Shown: in pieces, positions 58,780 through 64,000 of the stretch | Position numbering within the stretch: position 1 is the stretch's first letter | Layout: each line of letters begins with the position of its first letter | DNA from: a virus | DNA: 64,000 nt | Direction: 5' to 3' (one strand) | IMG/VR virus record: IMGVR_UViG_3300042731_006881 | Location: 25,748 to 89,747 of that record | The notes under the pieces: generated by a model | Database searches by the model: none | What the model was told of the DNA's origin: nothing | What the model saw: the letters and a program-made list of their open reading frames with translations, nothing else | Made by a program: the position numbers and the translations under genes

Positions 58780-59937
58780 ATGTGGAATATATACGTTGGT
58801 ATCGCGCTCGTCATGGAATCGTCATGCATGTCTCCCAGCACCATGCTTCGGACGGCAGGCAGCGGATCACTCTCCGCCGCCGAGATCTACGATCGGCTTC
58901 AGCACGGGCCGGTCGAGGTTGAAGCCTACGACCCGCTATCCCGCGACCCGCTGATGGTCGTTGGCGGGTGTCGAACGAGAGCCCCAGGCGTCCGCATCGA
59001 GTTTGCGGACGGCGCATCGGTTGAGCTTACGAACGGGCACGTCCTATTCGTCTCACAGGACGGTACAGACGACCTGTACCTCCGAGCCCAGGACGTTCGC
59101 GTTGGCGACGTCCTGTCGGACAAGACGGTTGTCTCCGTTCAACAGCTCGGCGAGATCGACGCCATCAGACTCTGGACTGACCGACCAGAGTGGCTCATCA
59201 CTGCCGACGGTGTTGTCATCGGCAGCCGTTGGCAGGAAATCATCTCCGCATGGGGGACATGCGGGATCGAGGTCGAGGACAACCGCGGCCACCGAATCAC
59301 GCGCCATGAGGTTGGTTTCGTTCACGCTCGGTCGCAGGAAATCTGGGATGCCGAGCGGGGTGAAGAGGATCCATATAATGTCCCGTGGGATCACTGGACG
59401 GAACTCGGGGACCGAGAGCACCGGTACCGAGCTTGGAAAGAATCCTCATTCTCGCTCAACACTGTGCACTGGACGGAGTTCATGTCCAGCGCAAAAGGAT
59501 CTGGCGATGGGCAGTTGGACACTGGTCCAGAGGTTGTGCCTGGCTCGGTCCGTGCGACGGGGCGCTGGATCAGAATGCAGGAGGTCACCGTGGACCGGTG
59601 GTCGGTCACGTTCGAAGACGACCGGTTCGCGGCCGCGGCCGACGTTCACACGCTGCCGCGCGAGGTTGCCGAGCAGTGGGTGTCCGAGGTGGCAGGCATG
59701 CCCGAATCCGTGTGGCGGAATTTGGTGCTCGAGTCCTGGGAGGACGCCACCGATATCCATTGGAGCATCATGCTCGACGAGGCGGACGCGGCACAGTTCG
59801 CGCTATGGCTTGAGTCGTGTCCACCGCATCCGTTCCAGCGGACTGTCGCGGCCGAGGTGGCGGATCGCCCGCGTTGGGTCGAAATTGCAGCAGAGTGCGG
59901 TGTCGAGGAGATGCAGGGCTCTCGAGCTGCCGCCTGA
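58780..59937 (+). CDS. Hint/intein-like domain protein
   Basis: 385 residues. Residues about 16-150 form a Hint domain: a Cys at 16 (SSCMSPSTMLRTAGSGS), T84-x2-H87 in VELTNGHVLF, RAQDVRVGDVLSDKTVVSVQ, and the last strand WLITADGVVIGS. The final His-Asn of an active intein is absent, so it may cut only or be inactive. The remaining 235 residues match nothing I know. Not inside a host gene. Start uncertain (58780 or 58813). Confidence 0.55.
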   Translation: MWNIYVGIALVMESSCMSPSTMLRTAGSGSLSAAEIYDRLQHGPVEVEAYDPLSRDPLMVVGGCRTRAPGVRIEFADGASVELTNGHVLFVSQDGTDDLYLRAQDVRVGDVLSDKTVVSVQQLGEIDAIRLWTDRPEWLITADGVVIGSRWQEIISAWGTCGIEVEDNRGHRITRHEVGFVHARSQEIWDAERGEEDPYNVPWDHWTELGDREHRYRAWKESSFSLNTVHWTEFMSSAKGSGDGQLDTGPEVVPGSVRATGRWIRMQEVTVDRWSVTFEDDRFAAAADVHTLPREVAEQWVSEVAGMPESVWRNLVLESWEDATDIHWSIMLDEADAAQFALWLESCPPHPFQRTVAAEVADRPRWVEIAAECGVEEMQGSRAAA

Positions 59938-59953
59938 TTGGGTACGAAATGAA

Positions 59954-60319
59954 ATGAGAATTCCAAAAAGAATAGATGGACCTTTCGCCACCCGTATTGA
60001 CGGAGCCTGGAAGAGCAGGCGCACACTGGACGCGGCGTGGAGAGCGATTTTAGATTATGCACGTTCCGGTGGTGGAAGTGGTGCTGTAGCGGTTGTTCGT
60101 GTCGATCGCGCCGGTGTTGGGACTCGCGTCGATCCTCCTGAAAGGAGGCCATACGGGAACCGATCCGGATCGACTCGCAGGCAGCGCTCTTTCGTTGTCC
60201 GCATGTCGGACAGCCAACTGGCTGCGCTTGACGCGGCCGCACAAGGAAACTCAATGAGTCGCGAGGCAGCCGTTCGTGCTGCTGTCGAGGAGTGGATATC
60301 ATCATGCAAAGATTCCTAG
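59954..60319 (+). CDS. Ribbon-helix-helix-like protein
   Basis: 121 residues from MRIPKRIDGPFATRIDGAWK. The C-terminal 45 residues (FVVRMSDSQLAALDAAAQGN, SMSREAAVRAAVEEWI) look like a ribbon-helix-helix DNA-binding domain. A likely local regulator beside cas12. Overlaps the next gene by 16 bases. Confidence 0.55.
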   Translation: MRIPKRIDGPFATRIDGAWKSRRTLDAAWRAILDYARSGGGSGAVAVVRVDRAGVGTRVDPPERRPYGNRSGSTRRQRSFVVRMSDSQLAALDAAAQGNSMSREAAVRAAVEEWISSCKDS

Positions 60320-60825
60320 TAGTCATGGAAGACGGAGTGGTGTGTTCAGCGCACACCAACCGCAGCGGTGATACGGTTGACGTGCGACCGCTGAAGGCCG
60401 TCTGGTGGAAGATGGTTGTCCGTGACGACTACGGTGCAGAGTGGCCGATTAGTGAGCGAGAAATCGCTCGCGAAGAGTGCAATCTAAATTGGGACCGTGT
60501 AACATATGAGGGGACCGTCGATGTCGATGGTGTCCCTCACGCAGTTGTTACTTACACGCGGAAAGAGGTCATCATCGGCTACGATAGAGAGCAGCGTACC
60601 GAAATCCTCGCTCGTGCGGTAGCGAGTCACCAGGAATCAACCACAGATGAGGCGCGATGGGAGGAATTCGTTGCAGATCCAAAATTAACAAATAAGGAAC
60701 GCGGGCGCTTTAAGCGGGTTCGAGGCAACGCCGCTAGATGGCTACTCGAGCGGCGCGGGTTCGCCTGGTCATATGAACGCGAGACTGCAGTCCGCGCTCT
60801 AGTCTGTAGATTGGGTGGAACATGA
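60304..60825 (+). CDS. Hypothetical protein upstream of cas12
   Basis: 173 residues from MQRFLVVMEDGVVCSAHTNR, with GAGGAG upstream. Beta-rich first half, helical second half (KERGRFKRVRGNAARWLLER). It overlaps the cas12 start (ATGA), so the two are translated together and may cooperate. No family recognised. Confidence 0.6.
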   Translation: MQRFLVVMEDGVVCSAHTNRSGDTVDVRPLKAVWWKMVVRDDYGAEWPISEREIAREECNLNWDRVTYEGTVDVDGVPHAVVTYTRKEVIIGYDREQRTEILARAVASHQESTTDEARWEEFVADPKLTNKERGRFKRVRGNAARWLLERRGFAWSYERETAVRALVCRLGGT

Positions 60826-62780
60826 GCCCCCGTGTCTATTCATTCGGTTGTTCACCACTAGACACAGACTCTATGGAGTCTGTGCAGGGACAGATACAGG
60901 CCTACCACGACCACTACAATGGTCTGGTAGACATCGAGAACGCTCGACGTCTGGCATACGACGCGGCGCGAAGAAGTGCGGTCCCAGGTCTCGTTGAGGC
61001 AGAGGAAGAGATCGCTCCTCTCGAAGCTGAGCTTGCGGCAGCAACCGAAGCTGCAAACCTTGCCGCCCGCACCGGTAAAGGGCCTTCCCCGAAGCGCTGC
61101 CCCGAGGTTGCGCGAATCAAGAAAGCGCTGAAAGCACCGCGAGCACGTGCACGCTCCCTTCGAGCTACCGGCAACGAGATGCTGGCTCCGGGTCATGCCC
61201 GCAAAGAAGAGCTAGACTGCGCCAAGCGTGGAGTTGGAGCGGACGGGAAAAAGCTCGCCGTGGCTCCGAGGATAGCTGAGCGACTCAACGAAGAGGTGAC
61301 AGCTGAGCTTTTGGCTGACGATTCACTCAGCGAGTTCTATCGTGCCGTCGTGGCTCTCGAGGCTGATGCCTTGGCGAAGAGCAAAGCGCTGCGAGGGACA
61401 ACCGGGTGCACCGCCGGAACCTATCTCATGGCCGAGCGGGCATTTGATTCCGCTCGGAAGAAACGCGCGGCTGGACTCCTCCATCGACGCAGATGGGACG
61501 GCGGAGGGAAGGTTGCCGTACAGCTTCGCAAACTCTCTACAGAGGGGCTTTTCCAACAGGCGTCAACGATGCTCCAGGTAGATCGACTTCCATCGAATAC
61601 CTGGGATGATCGGGGGCGCCCCCGAAGAAAACCTAGAAAATACTGCGAAACGCGAGCACGCATTCGATGCGGCTCAGACGGACGCATGCCGGTCTGGGCT
61701 GAGCTTCGAGTCTGGATGCACCAGCCTCTCCCAGCAAATACGTCGATCACATGGGCGTGGCTTCAGGTGCGACGCCACGGAGGAGAGACAACGTACAGCC
61801 TCCAGTTGACACTCGATGGAGACCTGTCTAGGACTGCATCGGGACAGGGAGCATGTGCCATCGATTTCGGTTGGCGCCATATCCCAGACCACGGGCTGCG
61901 TGTCGGATTTCTCCGAGGAGAGGATGGGCATAGGCAAGAGCTGCTGATCCCAGAGCAGCTAGTAAAGAAGCTCGTGCATCCCGACGCGCTACGAAGCGTT
62001 ACGGACACTGTTTTTGCTGACGCCAAGTCGGCATTCCGCGACCTGATGGATGCGGACGACACTCCAGAATGGGTCCGCGAAGAGGGTCAGTACCACGCCC
62101 AGTGGAGGTCTCCTCGTAGGCTCGCCACGATCGTGTGGCGTCGCGTATCTGAAATCAAAAACTCCCAGTCGCTTTGGCACGACTGGGAGCGAGAAAGAAA
62201 GGCTTCAAGGATGGACCTCCTGGACACTCGAGAGGTGATCGAGTCGTGGCTGGCATCCAGAGGCGTTTCCGGGTCAGAGCTCACGTGGCTCTATCTCGAG
62301 TGGTGGCGCAAGAAAAACAAGCATATCTACATGTGGGAGTCATCTCTCCGACTGAAGGCTATCGCTGCTCGGAAAGAGATTTTCCGATGCTGGGCAAAGC
62401 AGATTGCTACTCGATACTCAGACGTCGTGTTGGAAGATTTCGATCTTCGCAACGTGTCCCGCCTTCGGGACGGAGCATCTGAACAGGAGAAGCGGGCAAA
62501 CCACTACAGAACCCTGGCGTGTGTTAGCACGCTCCGAGACGCGATATACAACGCATGCGGAAAGAGCCGCGTGCACAAAATCAACGCGGCGGGCTCAACG
62601 TACACATGCCACGTGTGTGGACATGACTGTCGAGATGACGATACATGGGCTCCAGAACGCAGCGTCACCCACGAGTGTGGCCAGTGCCGCACCGAGTGGG
62701 ATCAGGACGAAAATGCCAGTATCAATATGATCTCCTTCATGCGCGAGAGGTCCGGTGGTGACGCTGAACAAACTCGTTAA
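60822..62780 (+). CDS. cas12: Cas12m-like compact type V effector with intact RuvC triad
   Basis: 652 residues. The N-terminal half has a helical coiled coil (20-135) and the WDGGGKVAVQLRKL block, then LRVWMHQPLPANTSITWAWL before RuvC. RuvC-I is ACAIDFGWRHI (D348), RuvC-II VVLEDFDL (E538), a zinc finger CHVCG...CGQC (C596, C599, C619, C622) and RuvC-III DQDENASINM (D627/D629). The WRSPRRLATIVWRRVSEI and W-rich blocks resemble Cas12m. Known Cas12m proteins are reported RuvC-defective; this one keeps Asp, Glu and Asp. Followed at once by the array. No adaptation genes. Confidence 0.88.
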   Translation: MSPRVYSFGCSPLDTDSMESVQGQIQAYHDHYNGLVDIENARRLAYDAARRSAVPGLVEAEEEIAPLEAELAAATEAANLAARTGKGPSPKRCPEVARIKKALKAPRARARSLRATGNEMLAPGHARKEELDCAKRGVGADGKKLAVAPRIAERLNEEVTAELLADDSLSEFYRAVVALEADALAKSKALRGTTGCTAGTYLMAERAFDSARKKRAAGLLHRRRWDGGGKVAVQLRKLSTEGLFQQASTMLQVDRLPSNTWDDRGRPRRKPRKYCETRARIRCGSDGRMPVWAELRVWMHQPLPANTSITWAWLQVRRHGGETTYSLQLTLDGDLSRTASGQGACAIDFGWRHIPDHGLRVGFLRGEDGHRQELLIPEQLVKKLVHPDALRSVTDTVFADAKSAFRDLMDADDTPEWVREEGQYHAQWRSPRRLATIVWRRVSEIKNSQSLWHDWERERKASRMDLLDTREVIESWLASRGVSGSELTWLYLEWWRKKNKHIYMWESSLRLKAIAARKEIFRCWAKQIATRYSDVVLEDFDLRNVSRLRDGASEQEKRANHYRTLACVSTLRDAIYNACGKSRVHKINAAGSTYTCHVCGHDCRDDDTWAPERSVTHECGQCRTEWDQDENASINMISFMRERSGGDAEQTR

Positions 62781-62785
62781 ACATC

Positions 62786-62840
62786 GCTTTGCGCATCGGT
62801 ACCAGGTCAGCTACAACTTGATCTGAACCGATCGCAAAGC
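62786..62840 (+). promoter_or_regulatory. Extended stem with embedded promoter before the array
   Basis: GCTTTGCG-c-ATCGGT pairs with ACCGATCGCAAAGC (14 bp, one bulge); a smaller stem AGGTCA/TGATCT lies in the loop. The same bases give TTGCGC (62789-62794), 17 bases, TACAAC (62812-62817). It may be the cas12 terminator, the array promoter, or a guide-related RNA. Start would be near 62825, about 62 bases before repeat 1. Confidence 0.45.
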
Positions 62841-62886
62841 ACGCTTCATGTCATTGGAAACTTACCGTTTCTGATTGGGCGAATCT

Positions 62887-63544
62887 ACGCCTTGCCCAGA
62901 GGCCTCGTGTCTGGGACCCTGGCCCCTGCTGAGTACGTGAACGATGACGTCAACATCCACGCCTTGCCCATAGGCCTCGTGTCTGGGACTGTGCGGGGCC
63001 GAAGTCACCCCGTGGGTACCGGTCGCATCCACGCCTTGCCCAGAGGCCTCGTGTCTGGGACCGTTAGCGCGCCATTGCCAGTCAGAGTGTTCGGACGACA
63101 GCAACGCCTTGCCCGGAGGCCTCGTGTCTGGGACCGTGCCGCCATCAACCTGTCGCTCAGCTCTCCCATCATCCTCATCCATGCCTTGCCTGGAGGCTTC
63201 GTTTCTGGGACCTGGCTCGGCCGTGTGTGATTGATGGCGATGACTCCATCCATGCCTTGCCCGGGGGCTTCATACCAGGGACCCGAACTGGTGGATGGAC
63301 ATCCATGCCTTGCCCAGAGGCCTCGTGTCTGGGACAGACCGGAACCAGTGTTGCCACGGACCTACACGATCATGCCTTGCTCGGGGGATTCGTTCCCGGG
63401 ACCAGTCCGGTTGTCAGCACTCTGAACGCCGCCACCGCGACAGCAACGCCTTGCCCGGAGGCCTCGTGTCTGGGACCCATCGCTTCGGCCCTCACGATCC
63501 ATTTCGATTCACCACGCCTTGCCCTGGGGCTTAGTGCCAGGGAC
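62887..63544 (+). CRISPR. Ten-repeat CRISPR array of the Cas12 system
   Basis: Ten repeats of 31 nt (consensus AYGCCTTGCCC, then a loop ending CGTG, then TCTGGGAC) start at 62887, 62959, 63031, 63104, 63181, 63252, 63305, 63372, 63446 and 63514. Nine spacers are 41, 41, 42, 46, 40, 22, 36, 43 and 37 nt. A partly conserved CATCC often precedes each repeat, so the true unit may be 36 nt. The 3' stem (CCCAGA/TCTGGG in repeats 1, 3, 7) is CCCGGA/TCTGGG in 4 and 9, CTCGGG/CCCGGG in 8 and CCCTGG/CCAGGG in 10. Orientation is the same as cas12. Confidence 0.88.
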
Positions 63545-63564
63545 GTGGATAGAGTTCGCGTGTG

Positions 63565-63957
63565 TCACGGATTCTGAACCTCGAAAACGAGAGGGTGAGA
63601 GCGTGGCCAGAACAGAGCGTCTCCCATCTCCTGAGGGCCTAGACCGTCTGGCCAGCGAACGAAGTAGCGAGCACTGAACCTCCCAACCTCAAGCTGAGTG
63701 TCGAAGCTGGTTACGATGCGACCATCCTCCCCATCCGACGCGAACTCTACCCCGGCTGATGTCCAAGCATCTCCAGTCGTAGCGCGCTCCATGGATCGCG
63801 ACCATGCAATAGCGTCACCATCACGCACATCGAAGCGGATCTCTAGCGCTCCACTCAGGTCCACTGGAATCGATTCGCCTCCAGCAATGCGAGAAGTGAG
63901 CGTGTGGTGGAGGCGGTACGACCCTCCAACCACGATTCCGTCAATCGTCGAGATCAT
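63565..63957 (-). CDS. Beta-rich structural-type protein
   Basis: 130 residues from MISTIDGIVVGGSYRLHHTL. Repeated strands and GALEIRFDVRDGDAIAWSRS suggest a phage tail or baseplate accessory (BppU-like impression only). It is transcribed against the array and coupled by ATGA to the gene upstream, so it starts the next minus-strand block. Confidence 0.5.
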   Translation of the reverse strand: MISTIDGIVVGGSYRLHHTLTSRIAGGESIPVDLSGALEIRFDVRDGDAIAWSRSMERATTGDAWTSAGVEFASDGEDGRIVTSFDTQLEVGRFSARYFVRWPDGLGPQEMGDALFWPRSHPLVFEVQNP

Positions 63958-64000
63958 TCTTCGTCGTCCTCCACCAGTAGGTCATATTCGTTGCCTGCAA
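63954..64000 (-). CDS. C-terminal end of a gene running off the window
   Basis: The minus-strand frame ends AGNEYDLLVEDDEE and stop; its TGA overlaps the ATG of the gene at 63957. Only 15 codons are visible, so nothing can be said of function. Confidence 0.5.
   Translation of the reverse strand, partial: AGNEYDLLVEDDEE

Noticed and set aside
58961-60319. A 452-codon plus-strand frame over the Hint gene
   Set aside because: It is Arg/Ser-rich shadow coding; only its last 121 codons (59954-60319) lie outside another gene and look real.
62918-63513. Spacer matches to this window (self-targeting)
   Set aside because: By eye no spacer shares a long match with other parts of the window; a proper search against phage and host databases was not possible.
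62862-63577. Open reading frames across the repeat array on both strands, with repeated peptides such as PRHEASGQGVD
   Set aside because: The periodic peptides are translations of the CRISPR repeats; spacers break composition and no start site is good.

Overview
The window is part of a tailed-phage genome with a contractile tail. On the minus strand it carries a morphogenesis block (terminase, Mu-type portal, protease-scaffold, capsid, connector, tail sheath and tube). Elsewhere it has phage replication, recombination and methylation genes packed in ATGA or GTGA overlaps. No integrase, rRNA or ordinary host metabolism is seen. The host cannot be named. Leaderless promoters, Shine-Dalgarno sites and the two CRISPR types fit a GC-rich bacterium, perhaps an actinobacterium, but this is weak inference.

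Layout. 1-13.7 kb (minus): virion and packaging genes, read from terminase down to tail genes and running off the left edge. A tRNA-like RNA with its own promoter lies antisense inside this block at about 1.0-1.1 kb. 13.8-34.5 kb (minus): small accessory genes, a DnaB helicase with an intein, its loader and an initiator-like protein, an XRE regulator with an operator-rich promoter, four DNA methyltransferases, a VRR-NUC nuclease, an Arr-like ADP-ribosyltransferase and a Cro-like regulator. 34.5-34.65 kb: divergent control region. 34.6-62.8 kb (plus): small genes mixed with two more tRNA-like elements and two long two-tier hairpins, then a recombination set (exonuclease, YqaJ nuclease, putative annealing protein, SMC-like ATPase), a DEVH helicase and a dCMP deaminase. 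63.5-64 kb (minus): the next structural-type genes.

The main discovery is two CRISPR-related systems on one phage. At 48.3-51.3 kb there is a csf1-csf2-csf3 cluster of type IV-B character, followed by a ParB/IbrB-like gene, an unknown gene and a CysH/IbrA-like PP-loop gene, then a glycosyltransferase-like protein, a GNAT acetyltransferase and a second PP-loop protein. It has no CRISPR array of its own. At 60.8-63.5 kb a 652-residue Cas12 resembling Cas12m, but with an intact RuvC triad, is followed directly by a ten-repeat array. The array's 3' hairpin is kept by compensatory changes. No cas1, cas2 or cas4 is present.

Control. Several intergenic regions share a promoter of the form TTGCG(T/C/A)-16/17 bp-TAnnnT. 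The start codon often lies 5-8 bases after the -10, implying leaderless mRNA. One copy lies between cas12 and the array, and another carries a perfect 20-bp palindrome as a likely operator.
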